NCBI GenBank assembly: GCA_964469555.1
Contig: CAYYAQ010000065.1
Location: forward strand, 1 to 27,449
DNA length: 27,449 nucleotides
DNA from: CAYYAQ01 sp964469555
GTDB lineage: Bacteria; Planctomycetota; UBA1135; UBA2386
Direction: 5' to 3'
Within the stretch, counting starts at the first letter, position 1, and each line of letters starts with the position of its first letter. Of this stretch, positions 7,696 to 15,999 are shown in pieces. A program made the position numbers and the translations under genes. Under the pieces are notes generated by a model that saw only the letters and a program-made list of their open reading frames with translations, searched no databases and was not told where the DNA came from.

Positions 7696-8027
7696 ATGAA
7701 GATCTCCGCTTGGATGTTCGTCACGGCGACGTTGCGTCTCTCTTCTTGCCAGGGAATCGGCGAAGCCAAAGCCGTTCTCGCCGGCGAGCGGTTCGAGCTA
7801 CCGGCCCCGGGACCGATGCTCCCACCGGTCCCCGCCATCGTTCTCGGCGTGAAGGGAGACGCGTCGGCACCCGATGATCTCACCGTCGTGTGGACGTTCG
7901 TCCTCGAGGGTAATCCGCCTCAGATCGGAATCAGCGTGGTGATGACAACGCGATCTCCGGACAGCAACACGCGGCGCTCGAGTTGATCAAGAAACAGGTT
8001 TGTCCACAGCCCACGTCTGGACCTTGA
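7696..8027 (+). pseudogene. Flavin-reductase-like gene remnant, frameshifted and truncated
   Basis: An open frame from ATG 7696 encodes PPVPAIVLGVKGDASAPDDL and TVVWTFVLEGNPPQIGISV, which matches the N-terminal half of flavin reductase-like FMN-binding domains (the usual pattern: P.PVALVTA, ..MTVAW, PP.VGISV). After GISV the coding signal moves to another frame (GDDNAISGQQHAALELIKKQ), where the expected helix with ELIK is found, and it stops at 8025-8027. The rest of the domain (about 100 residues) is missing. The annotated 96-codon frame is therefore a frameshifted 5' piece. Its end runs into the 3' end of an opposing remnant. Confidence 0.55.
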
Positions 8028-8361
8028 AACCGGTGAGGACGAAGTTGCCCGTGGCTGCGAGGCCGGCCCTGCGGTTCGGGAAGACGAAGACCCGACCCCG
8101 GACGGTCGCCACGAACAGCCGGTCGCGGGGCTCCGGGGCGCTGGAAATCTGGATGGGCAGCGGAAACCGGAGTCTGGGGAATGCGAGCTCCAGGGCGAGG
8201 CCGTTGAGCGGGTCGGGAGAGCCGGGAAGAGCAGACGTGTCGACTGCGACGAACCCGGTCGGCGCCGCCTGGGCGATCAGATTCGCCGACGTGCTCGCGA
8301 GAACGACGATGCAGCCGAGTCGAAGTGCGATTGGGCGTCGCGTACTTCGCGCATCATACGT
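7987..8361 (-). pseudogene. PQQ sugar-dehydrogenase-like gene remnant
   Basis: A minus-strand open frame of 124 codons with no usable start codon in frame: the nearest ATG pair (8357-8352) is in another frame, so a frameshift lies early. The readable part has a signal-peptide core (LGCIVVLASTSANLIAQA), then LALELAFPRLRFPLPIQIS and APEPRDRLFVATVRGRVFVF, closely resembling the first strands of soluble aldose/sorbosone dehydrogenase propellers. It ends TGNFVLTGFKVQTWAVD and stops at 7989-7987, about 300 residues short of the family. The tail may be the original C-terminus brought close by deletion. It overlaps the end of the flavin-reductase remnant on the other strand. Confidence 0.5.
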
Positions 8362-8447
8362 TCACCGAACACTCGTAGGAGCGCTCGCAGTTGTTAGGAT
8401 GGGTCTATCTTGCAGGATCCGACCCCTTCTACAAACTACGACGAGTC

Positions 8448-10688
8448 GTGACCGACGCCGGCATTCGAGGCTACCTGAGCCAGAATCTGCGCGCGGACGC
8501 GATCGCCGGGCTGACCGTGGCCGTGATGGGGGTGCCGCAGGCGATGGCCTACGCGATCATCGCCGGGCTTCCCCCGGTCTACGGTCTCTACACGGCGATC
8601 GTGACCTGCGCCGTGGCCGCGATCCTGGGCAGCTCGCGGCACCTGGTGACGGGACCGACGAACGGTCTGTGCATGGTGATGGCCAGCCTCACCGCACACA
8701 TGATCGGCTTGCCGATCGGGGACAAGCTCCAGGTGATCCTGCTGCTGAGCTTCATGGCCGGCGTGATCCAACTCGGTTTCGGGCTGCTGCGACTCGGCGG
8801 GATCGTGCGCTACGTCTCGAATTCGGTGGTGATCGGGTTCACGGCGGGTGCGGGCATCCTCATCGCCATCAACCAGCTGAAGAGCGTCACCGGCGTGGAG
8901 TATCCCGACGACGTCAAGCCGACGCGAACCTGGGAAGTCGCCTACGAGACTGTCATCCGGTTCGGAGATACCAACACGTTCGCGCTGATCATCGGCGTCT
9001 TCACCGCGCTGCTCGTGGTTCTGATCCCGAAGATCCACCCCCGCCTTCCCGGTGCGCTCATCGCCGTCGTGACCGCGGCGGTGGCCTGTTACTTCCTCGG
9101 TTGGGACGGCGCGGAGAATGTCAAGATCGCCCAGGACATCGAGGGCGGGATTCCGAGCAGCCTCAGGATCTTCCAGGTGCCGACGTTCGTTTCCTCTCCG
9201 GACTGGGGGAGCGCACAACCGCTGGTCGCGGGTGCGTTTGCGATGGCGATCCTCGGGCTGATCGAGGCCACGTCGATCTCTCGATCCGTGGCGCGGTCCT
9301 CCGAGCAGCGACTCGACTTCAACCGTGAGTTCATCGGGCAAGGCGCGTCGAAGATCGTCGGTTCGTTCGCTTCGTGCTTCGCCGGTTCGGGTTCGTTCAC
9401 GCGGACGGCCCTGTGTTTCACTTCCGGAGGTCGCACGCGGATGGCGGCGATCTTCTCGGCGATCTGGACGCTTCTGACGCTCGTGCTCCTCGGCGAGCTC
9501 GCGAACTACATTCCGATCCCGGCACTCGCCGGGTTGCTGATCGTCACCGCGTATTCGATGGTCGACCAGGAGCGCCTGAAGCTGTCGTGGCGGTCCGGGA
9601 TGAACTCGCGAATTGTGCTCGCGGGAACTCTGGGCGCAACGCTGGTCCTGCCGCTGGAGAACGCGATCTTCGTCGGCGTCTTCCTCTCGCTCATCGTCAT
9701 CCTGCGCACGACCGGCAAGACCGACCTGACACAGCTGATCCCGCAGCCCGGCGGCGGGTTTGACGAAGTGCCCTTCAACCGAGCACCAGCCACTCCGGTG
9801 GTCACGGTCAACATGGAGGGCGACATCTACTTCGCGGCGGCCGAAGACCTCGATGCGGAGTTGTTGCGGTGCATCACGCCGAAGACGAAGGTCGTGGTGT
9901 TGCGGATGCGAGGGCTCCGCGCCGTGGGCAGCACGGCGATGTCGATGCTCGAGTACTTCTGGCTGTTGCTCCGGCGACGCAATATTCGACTCGTAGTATC
10001 GGGCATCCAGAAGGAGCTCGAGGTCGTGATGACGAGCACGGGCGTTCGCGCGAAGATTGGCGAAGCCAACATCTTCTTCGCCGACAACAACCTGTTCCGC
10101 GCCACGGAACTCGCGATGTTGCGCGCGCAGAGTATCGCGGACTGGGAACGTCAGAGCGAGGTAACGGCGAAGATCGATCTCCGCCGGGATCGTCCGGGGA
10201 CGGCGCGCGAGATCATGAATACACGGTGCATTCGCTTTGGCAACAGGCATCAGCTGCGCGAAGCGATGTGGCTGATGTCCGAGCTGTACAAGACCACCAA
10301 TGCCATCAGCCCCGAACCGCTCTTCCTCCAGGATCGCGAAGGCAAGCTGTTCGGGGAACTGTCGCCGTGGCTGATCCTCGATACGCTTCTCGCGAGCATC
10401 GAGGTCGACAAAGCGCGGCAACTCCCCGACGACCAGGTGGCCAGGTTGCTGCGGCGAGACTTTACGAAGCCCATCCGTTTGGTCGCCCAGACGGACACGA
10501 CGCGACAATCCCTCGACACGTCGCTCGCGCGGATGTTGAAAACTGCGGTGGACACGGAGCAGGACGTCGTTCCGATCTGCGATGACGATGGGCGGGTGAA
10601 GGGGTTGGTCAACATGGAGGTTCTGATGCGAAGCCTGCGCGATGCTCTCGCCGCAGAAGAGGGATCGACGGAGGACGGCGATGGCTGA
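8448..10688 (+). CDS. SulP-family anion transporter with STAS and CBS domains
   Basis: 746 residues if started at GTG 8448; TTG 8391 would add 19 residues whose codon use is unlike the rest. The membrane part (residues about 15-420) begins NLRADAIAGLTVAVMGVPQA and AYAIIAGLPPVYGLYTA, the classical SulP start, and continues LVTGPTNGLCMVMASL and GSGSFTRTAL. A STAS domain (about 450-560: VVTVNMEGDIYFAAAEDL, LRAVGSTAMSMLEY) follows, then a CBS pair (about 585-735: TAREIMNTRCIRFG, and PICDDDGRVKGLVNMEVLMR). SulP proteins move sulfate, bicarbonate or dicarboxylates with Na+ or H+; the ion is not decidable here. The CBS extension suggests regulation by adenine nucleotides. It overlaps the next CBS gene by 8 bp, so they form one unit. 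Confidence 0.88.
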   Translation: MTDAGIRGYLSQNLRADAIAGLTVAVMGVPQAMAYAIIAGLPPVYGLYTAIVTCAVAAILGSSRHLVTGPTNGLCMVMASLTAHMIGLPIGDKLQVILLLSFMAGVIQLGFGLLRLGGIVRYVSNSVVIGFTAGAGILIAINQLKSVTGVEYPDDVKPTRTWEVAYETVIRFGDTNTFALIIGVFTALLVVLIPKIHPRLPGALIAVVTAAVACYFLGWDGAENVKIAQDIEGGIPSSLRIFQVPTFVSSPDWGSAQPLVAGAFAMAILGLIEATSISRSVARSSEQRLDFNREFIGQGASKIVGSFASCFAGSGSFTRTALCFTSGGRTRMAAIFSAIWTLLTLVLLGELANYIPIPALAGLLIVTAYSMVDQERLKLSWRSGMNSRIVLAGTLGATLVLPLENAIFVGVFLSLIVILRTTGKTDLTQLIPQPGGGFDEVPFNRAPATPVVTVNMEGDIYFAAAEDLDAELLRCITPKTKVVVLRMRGLRAVGSTAMSMLEYFWLLLRRRNIRLVVSGIQKELEVVMTSTGVRAKIGEANIFFADNNLFRATELAMLRAQSIADWERQSEVTAKIDLRRDRPGTAREIMNTRCIRFGNRHQLREAMWLMSELYKTTNAISPEPLFLQDREGKLFGELSPWLILDTLLASIEVDKARQLPDDQVARLLRRDFTKPIRLVAQTDTTRQSLDTSLARMLKTAVDTEQDVVPICDDDGRVKGLVNMEVLMRSLRDALAAEEGSTEDGDG

Positions 10689-11199
10689 GGACATCCGCGC
10701 CCGTCAGTTGATGCTTCGCGACTTCGCGAAGATCCGCCCCGACCAGAGCCTGGCCGAGGCGCTGGAGGCACTCGTCGCCGTGCAGAGGCAGGAGAAGATA
10801 CCGAACGCACTCATAGTGACGGACACGAGTGGGGCGTACGAAGGCTTGCTCACCGCGCGATTGCTGGCGCGCAGCCTGCTGTCTTTGTGGATGCCCGAGA
10901 AAGACGTTCGGGAGGATGAGGATCGTCTGGGGGAGGAGTTCCTCGACATCGTGCAGAACCGGCTGCGGATGCGCGTGCACGACGCGCTCATCCGCAGCAT
11001 ACCCGTGGTCAGCCCGGAAGACCGCCTGCTCCGATTGATCGAAGTCGCGTGCGACAAGCGACTGGAGTTCATCGTCGTGGTGGAGGACGGAGCTGTCTTG
11101 GGCGTCGTGCCCGTGACGGGCGTCTTCCAAGCGACGGTCTCGCTGGCCCTCACGCCGGACGACGAGGGGATCCGGTTCGACCAGAAGGCCGGCAACTAG
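10681..11199 (+). CDS. CBS-domain pair protein, probable partner of the SulP transporter
   Basis: 172 residues from ATG 10681, which lies 8 bp inside the transporter gene. Two CBS repeats are visible: LMLRDFAKIRPDQSLAEALE to PNALIVTDTSGAYEGLLTAR, and HDALIRSIPVVSPEDRLLRL to FIVVVEDGAVLGVVPVTG. Between them is a charged linker (EKDVREDEDRLGEEFLD). CBS pairs bind adenosine nucleotides and act as regulatory modules; translational coupling to a transporter that itself ends in a CBS pair suggests that the two assemble as a regulatory dimer (inference). Its TAG stop overlaps the stop of the convergent selenoprotein gene through the palindrome CTAG (11196-11199). Confidence 0.82.
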   Translation: MAEDIRARQLMLRDFAKIRPDQSLAEALEALVAVQRQEKIPNALIVTDTSGAYEGLLTARLLARSLLSLWMPEKDVREDEDRLGEEFLDIVQNRLRMRVHDALIRSIPVVSPEDRLLRLIEVACDKRLEFIVVVEDGAVLGVVPVTGVFQATVSLALTPDDEGIRFDQKAGN

Positions 11200-11789
11200 G
11201 ATCCCGGCGGCGTGCTCTTCACTTCCTCCTCGCGCGCCCGGATTTCCTCGGGCCAGTAGTCTTCGAGTGGCGCCCCCAACCCGTCGACGACCCGGTTGCA
11301 CCAGGCGAAGAAACACGCGACGAGGTTCGTGACGGAGATGGCTTCGTCGGAGAAACCGTTGTCGCGCATGGCGATCACATGTTTCTCGGTGACAGCCCAA
11401 GGCGTCTCAGTCAGGACGCTCACGTAGTCCAGCATCGCCCGGCGCGCCGGGCTGACTCGCGCGGTGCGCGGGTCCTTCTTGAGTTGGCTGACCAGGTCCT
11501 CATCGCTGCTCGCACGGAGCAGACCCTTGCAGTGGTGCTCGATTCAATAGTGGCACCGGTTCAGGACGGACACAGCGACGGCGATGATCTCCCTCTCGAC
11601 GTACGGGAGATCGTTGTTGCCGTGCATGACTCGTTTGTAGAACACGAGCAGGGAATCGAGGGCGCGGGGGACCAGGGAGTGAATCTGGAGAACGTGGTCG
11701 ACCTGACCTTCATTGGTGGAGCGGGTGTAGAGGTCTTTGAGGAGACCGGTGGCTTTGTCGGGCGGGACGTGATCGATCCAGGCTTTCAT
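11196..11789 (-). CDS. AhpD-like peroxidase-related selenoprotein (CxxU active site, UGA-encoded Sec82)
   Basis: A 197-residue protein of the carboxymuconolactone-decarboxylase/AhpD fold (peroxidase-related enzyme subfamily), read through one in-frame TGA (11546-11544). Before it: MKAWIDHVPPDKATGLLKDL, HVLQIHSLVPRALDSLL, EREIIAVAVSVLNRCHY; after it: IEHHCKGLL, SPARRAMLDYVSVLTETPWA, VTNLVACFFAWCNRVVDGLG, as in Cys homologues. Relatives have CHYCxEHH here, so TGA sits at the second active-site Cys (C79, Sec82). Glu67 and His86 match the proton-relay Glu118 and His137 of mycobacterial AhpD. A SECIS-like hairpin follows the TGA. Likely role: thiol-dependent reduction of hydroperoxides. ATG 11789 is preferred because it overlaps the upstream frame as ATGA; ATG 11807 is also in frame. 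Alternative: a nonsense mutation of TGC or TGT. Confidence 0.8.
11506..11522 (-). promoter_or_regulatory. Bacterial SECIS-like hairpin for selenocysteine insertion
   Basis: On the coding (minus) strand the sequence CTGCTC-CGTGC-GAGCAG forms a perfect 6-bp stem with a 5-nt loop. The stem begins 21 nt after the TGA and the loop begins 27 nt after it. The loop has G at its second position, as remembered for the bacterial SECIS consensus (a G among the first two loop bases, loop about 16-37 nt from UGA). It would be bound by SelB. A weaker alternative hairpin (GAGC/GCTC, 11540-11517) lies closer to the TGA. Confidence 0.65.
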
Positions 11790-12240
11790 GGGGCCGGAAC
11801 ATAACATGGTTGGCGGGTGCTCGGTCGGCCTCCAGCTCGAGGGCTGAGAGGGCGACCGGGCAACTCCGCCTGGATATCCCGCCTGTCAAACCGCACAAGC
11901 GCCATCCCGGTGCAAACACCAAAGACACAACACAGCGTCACGACATCGGCGACACAGCTCTCGGCGCGAATCGTCGTGGCGATCGGATTGAAGTAAGAGA
12001 AGGGACTGATCCACGCGATTGGAGCGATCGCGGTCGAGAACATCCCGAGCATGTGGACCAGGAAAGTCACGGCGATCGCGGACACTAGCTGCACCACGGT
12101 CACGCCCCGACGCTGTCGTCTCATGCCCATGAACAACGCGATGCCGCCCCACGCCAGCGCTCGCCGGGAGGTACAGCCAACGCCGCAGCGGTCGCGAGAG
12201 GAACAGGTGCGTCAGTCCGGAGTCGCGCTGTCTCCCAACG
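11786..12240 (-). pseudogene. ABC-2 type transporter permease remnant, frameshifted
   Basis: The upstream part reads in one frame as DSGLTHLFLSRPLRRWLYLP, the cytoplasmic-loop signature of ABC-2 permeases (LLSRP.sRw). It then shifts frame to GIALFMGMRRQRRG and continues through two membrane segments (VVQLVSAIAVTFLVHMLGMF and ADVVTLCCVFGVCTGMALV) with the typical PFSYFNPIA between them. Most of the N-terminal half of a 250-300 residue permease is missing. The final frame ends with TGA 11788-11786, overlapping the ATG of the selenoprotein gene by 4 bp, so the two were probably one operon. Nothing else is evident between 12241 and the next gene. Confidence 0.55.
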
Positions 12241-12417
12241 CCGCGGACCACCGGTTCCTGACAAGATGAGTGTCAGAATGCGATGTCGCTGGCGACGACC
12301 TGGAAGGTCCCGCGGCGAACTGATGGCGAGATCGGAGCCAGCCCGATTGTCAGCACGGAACCCAGGGGGTCTAATGACGTGGCGCGCCCCTTCCTTTCCC
12401 TTACTCTCGAGGTCCCG

Positions 12418-15012
12418 ATGAACTGGCAACAACTGGCATTGTTGACTGCCGCGGTTCTGTTCGTCACACCGACGCCTCCGCCGATGGATCTCGACATGGG
12501 GATTCCACCCGGCACGCCGGCGAGCTGGGGACGGCGCTTCCCGTCGATCACCCCGCGCAACGGACCGCTGTTTCCGATCACGCCCGGCGGCAAGAATGAC
12601 AAGTTGCCCGGAGTGGACGGGGGCAAGAAGGTCAAGAACAGCCGAGCCACCGTCGTCATGCCCGCGACCGTCAAGATGGACGTCAACATCTCGACGTCAT
12701 TCGGCGTCGTGCGGATCCTGACGTGGGACCTGGCGGGTCACCTCACCTGGGTGTCGCGCACGCCTCGTTCGACAGGTGGACCCGTCACCGGCCCGTCGGG
12801 CAAGAACATCACGCTGCCCTACGTCACCGATGGCCTGTACTGGGCGAACATGGCGTCGTTGCTCCGGCTGATGATGCACCCACAGCTCGTCTCGGAGAAA
12901 GAACTCATCGTCCATCTCGTGGAGATCGGAGAGCCGCTGATCGAGGTGCTCGACAACTCCGTCTCGGAGAAATCGCTGGTGCCGGCGAGCAAGAAGATCC
13001 GCAAGATGGTCACGGCGCCGACCGGCGACGCCGGGCCACTGCCGGGCAAGACACCGCGCGAGACCATGATGAAGCGATTCCTCGCCGAGGAACTCGCCAC
13101 GACCTATCCGTACGACCCGGAGGGCGGGTTCGGCCAGCGGTTCTACCTCTTCTCCGACGAAGTGGAGCCTTACCTCATCGAGTACGCACAAAAGCACACC
13201 GGGTCGTTCGTGCGTCGCAACGCCGTGTCGGCAGTCGGTCGATACAGGAGCGACAGGGCGATGACAGCGCTCGGACAACTCGCTGCCACGACGAAGGATC
13301 CCGTCGTTCTGATGCGCTCGCTGGCGGCGGTGGGAGCCTACACTTCGCTGCGCGACCGCGCGCCACTCCTCGAGCGGATGACCAGCACCAAGAATCCGAT
13401 CGAACGGATCGCGTTCGTGGTCGCCTCGGGACGCATGCGGATGCGCGAGGCCGTGCCGTTCCTGGTGAAACAGGGCGGTAGTACCAAGGATCCTGACCTG
13501 ATCCAGGCGGTCGTCGCTGCGCTGTGTCGAATAGACCACCCGCCCGGACATCCGGCAGTCAGCAAGTTCGCGCGGCGAATCGCCAAGTCGGCTGGAACGC
13601 GCCCCGAACGCTTCCGCGTGAAGTTCGGCATCGCTCCGAAGGCGGACTTGCCAGACACGGCGGCGACGCGTGGCATCGTCATCTATCAACTGGCTCTGCT
13701 CCTGCAGGTGAGGCTCAACGGGAAGGAGAGGGCCACCGCGGCCAAGAGGGTCCTCGGGTACATCAGCAAGCCGGGAGTCGCACGCGGTGGTCGGCGACGC
13801 GGCGGCGCGGGCCGTGCCCCCGGTGGGCCTGCCGGTCGCAGGATCCCAAGGCGCCGCAGCGGCTACGCGAATACATCGATGCGCAGCGTTCTCCCTCCGG
13901 TTCAGTTGCTGTTCCTGGAGACGCTGCGGACACTCGGCGCTGAAGGCGTGAAGGGACTCGAGCGAATCGCGAGCGATCCCACCGTGGACCCGGTACTGCG
14001 CGGCCACGCCATGTCGCAACTGCCGTGGTCATCACGCGGCAAGGTCGCCACCGACATCCTCGACGAAGGGATCGAGCGGATGAAGGCCAGCCGACCGAAG
14101 AGAAGCGGTCCTGCGCCGGATCTCGAGGCGATGATCTACGCGATCGAAGTCGTCGCGAATGACGGGCACGGTCGACTCGAAGAGATCGCCCGGGGCCTGC
14201 TCACGGAATGTGCGGAGGATCTGAAGAACAGAAAGAAGAGCGGCGCGGCGGCGACCCCATCGATCCGGTATCTATGGCTGCAGGCGATCCGTGCCCTCGA
14301 CAAGCGGAGCCTGTTGAAGACTGACGAACTCCTCGCGCTGATGGAACTTCCGAAGACGCGAAAGGTCGAAGACGCGACGCTGAAGCAGAGGGTCCGAAAC
14401 CTGATCGAAGCGTTCGTCAGCGATTCCGCGTTGCGATTGGGTCCCAAGGCCACGCTGAAGCGCATCGATGAGATCCTCGACTTCATTCGCGACGCGGGCT
14501 TCAACCCGAGCCTCGCCGAGAGGCCACGAAAGGAGATCAAGCTGGAGATCCTGAAACGTCTCGCCGGACTGAAGGGTCACAGGTCCGACACGCGCTTCAA
14601 AACGATGGTGACCCGGGATCTCCTGACATACTTGACGGGGTTCACGATGGGCATGGGCCTGCGGGAGCAAACCAGGTTCAGACCTGTGGTCGTGCTCGAG
14701 GAGGAGATCCTGCTCGCGTTGGGACGCACGAAGACGAAGAGAGCGTGCAAGGCTCTCGTCGCGTTCCTCAAGGACCATCCCGATACCCCGCTGCGCGCGC
14801 ATGCCGCGTTGGCTCTGGGCATGGCGCAGAAACTCGAGTACGCACGGCACCTCGTGCCGGTCTTGAAAGACATGGATGGGTTTACGCGATTCTGCGCCTA
14901 CGAGAGTCTGCGCCACTTGACGAACAGGGACATCTGGGCGGATTGGATGTACGGCGACTCGACCGTGCGCAACCTCGCCGCGGATCATTACCGGAAGCTG
15001 GTCGGCAAGTAG
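12418..15012 (+). CDS. Large exported HEAT-repeat protein
   Basis: 864 residues from ATG 12418, preceded by CGAGG as a plausible ribosome site; the frame extends to 12283, but the signal peptide (NWQQLALLTAAVLFVTPTPP) sets the start. Residues about 30-110 are Pro/Gly/Lys-rich with a beta-like segment (FGVVRILTWDLAGHLTWVS). From about 125 on, helical repeats of HEAT/PBS-lyase type occur, for example RRNAVSAVGRYRSDRAMTAL, LMRSLAAVGAYTSLRDRAPL and PLRAHAALALGMAQKLEYAR. A strongly basic low-complexity insert (GGRRRGGAGRAPGGPAGRR, about 13780-13860) interrupts the array. No catalytic motif is seen; a periplasmic scaffold is likely. It lies 6 bp before the cytochrome gene, so the two are co-transcribed. 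Confidence 0.8.
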   Translation: MNWQQLALLTAAVLFVTPTPPPMDLDMGIPPGTPASWGRRFPSITPRNGPLFPITPGGKNDKLPGVDGGKKVKNSRATVVMPATVKMDVNISTSFGVVRILTWDLAGHLTWVSRTPRSTGGPVTGPSGKNITLPYVTDGLYWANMASLLRLMMHPQLVSEKELIVHLVEIGEPLIEVLDNSVSEKSLVPASKKIRKMVTAPTGDAGPLPGKTPRETMMKRFLAEELATTYPYDPEGGFGQRFYLFSDEVEPYLIEYAQKHTGSFVRRNAVSAVGRYRSDRAMTALGQLAATTKDPVVLMRSLAAVGAYTSLRDRAPLLERMTSTKNPIERIAFVVASGRMRMREAVPFLVKQGGSTKDPDLIQAVVAALCRIDHPPGHPAVSKFARRIAKSAGTRPERFRVKFGIAPKADLPDTAATRGIVIYQLALLLQVRLNGKERATAAKRVLGYISKPGVARGGRRRGGAGRAPGGPAGRRIPRRRSGYANTSMRSVLPPVQLLFLETLRTLGAEGVKGLERIASDPTVDPVLRGHAMSQLPWSSRGKVATDILDEGIERMKASRPKRSGPAPDLEAMIYAIEVVANDGHGRLEEIARGLLTECAEDLKNRKKSGAAATPSIRYLWLQAIRALDKRSLLKTDELLALMELPKTRKVEDATLKQRVRNLIEAFVSDSALRLGPKATLKRIDEILDFIRDAGFNPSLAERPRKEIKLEILKRLAGLKGHRSDTRFKTMVTRDLLTYLTGFTMGMGLREQTRFRPVVVLEEEILLALGRTKTKRACKALVAFLKDHPDTPLRAHAALALGMAQKLEYARHLVPVLKDMDGFTRFCAYESLRHLTNRDIWADWMYGDSTVRNLAADHYRKLVGK

Positions 15013-15018
15013 TCGCGG

Positions 15019-15999
15019 ATGAGGCGTCGTTCGATCGTCCTGTGCACTGTGCTGGTGGCGGCGGCGTGTGCGGTCCCGCCTGGATGCACCGCGCCAGGCG
15101 GCCCTTTTGACCCCGAAGTGAATCCGATCTGGAAGCAGATCGATCAGCCATCGGTGATCGCGTGCGGCAGGTGCCACAGGGACGTCTACGACGAGTGGGC
15201 GGGAAGCCTGCACCACGGCTCCTGGTCGAACAAGAACGTGAACACGGCGACGCAGGACTTCACGATCAAGAAGTGCCGCTCGTGCCACAGTCCCATGTCC
15301 GTGTTCGACCGCGGTCTGGCTCGGCGACCCGCGTTCCGCGACTTCAATCATCATGACGGAGTGCACTGCCTCTCGTGCCACGGTCTCGAGAATGGCGTCG
15401 CAGCGGCGCGCACGATCGTCGACGCGCCGTGCCGACCGACGTACGAACCGAGGCTCCAGCAGGCCGACATGTGCTACCCGTGTCACGAGCCGACACACCA
15501 GGCATTCGCCGAGTACCGCCGCTCCGACGCATTCGCGACCGGCGTGCGTTGCGTGGACTGCCACATGCAGCCGACGAAGCATCGGCGCGGTCGGACCCAC
15601 GGACCGACAGGTGGCTTCAATCCCGAGTTTGTCAAGCGCGCGGTCGCGTGGCGCTGTTGGGTCGCGGACCGCACGTTGCACGTCGAGCTTCGCAATCGAA
15701 CGGGTCACAAGTTTCCAGGCGAGATCCCTTCGCGGTCGTTCCTCGTGCAAGTGAAATTCGTCGGTGATCCACTCAAGCAACACGAGCCACTTCATGAACT
15801 CCTGCGCAGGCCGCACAAACTGGAGGACCGAGAGGATAATCGCCTGCGACCGGACGAAGTACGCGTCCTCCACTTCCGGTTTCCCGCCGGAACGTCCGAT
15901 GCCGAGGTGCGCTTGCTGTTCAAGCCGCTTCCCCTGATGCCGGTCGAGCAGTCCATCGTCATCGGAGAGTGGACGAGCCGCCGCCGCCCGGCGAAGTAA
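15019..15999 (+). CDS. Pentaheme cytochrome c, exported
   Basis: 326 residues from ATG 15019. A signal segment (RRSIVLCTVLVAAACA) with cysteines at 17 and 23 suggests export, perhaps as a lipoprotein. Five CxxCH heme motifs are visible: CGRCH (49-53), CRSCH (86-90), CLSCH (117-121), CYPCH (152-156) and CVDCH (178-182). The first motif is followed by DVYDEWAGSLHH and the last by MQP, as in cytochrome c554-type multiheme proteins. The C-terminal 130 residues are heme-free and beta-rich, with LRNRTGHKFPGEIPSRSFLV, a recurrent domain of such proteins that contributes a histidine ligand. Likely role: periplasmic electron transfer; redox partners are not in the window. Its 3' end overlaps the Nramp remnant by 41 bp. 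Confidence 0.85.
   Translation: MRRRSIVLCTVLVAAACAVPPGCTAPGGPFDPEVNPIWKQIDQPSVIACGRCHRDVYDEWAGSLHHGSWSNKNVNTATQDFTIKKCRSCHSPMSVFDRGLARRPAFRDFNHHDGVHCLSCHGLENGVAAARTIVDAPCRPTYEPRLQQADMCYPCHEPTHQAFAEYRRSDAFATGVRCVDCHMQPTKHRRGRTHGPTGGFNPEFVKRAVAWRCWVADRTLHVELRNRTGHKFPGEIPSRSFLVQVKFVGDPLKQHEPLHELLRRPHKLEDREDNRLRPDEVRVLHFRFPAGTSDAEVRLLFKPLPLMPVEQSIVIGEWTSRRRPAK

Noticed and set aside
8436..10694. A 752-codon minus-strand frame opposite the SulP gene
   Set aside because: It arises from high GC codon bias; it is low-complexity (Arg, Asp, His, Gln) and covers a clear transporter gene.
11517..11540. Alternative SECIS hairpin GAGC...GCTC directly after the TGA
   Set aside because: Its loop would begin only about 11 nt after the TGA and the stem has a bulge; the hairpin at 11506-11522 fits the expected distance and loop better.
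13770..13890. Gly/Arg-rich stretch in the HEAT protein as a frameshift or foreign insertion
   Set aside because: The frame is kept and normal HEAT helices resume on both sides, so it is more simply a basic low-complexity linker.
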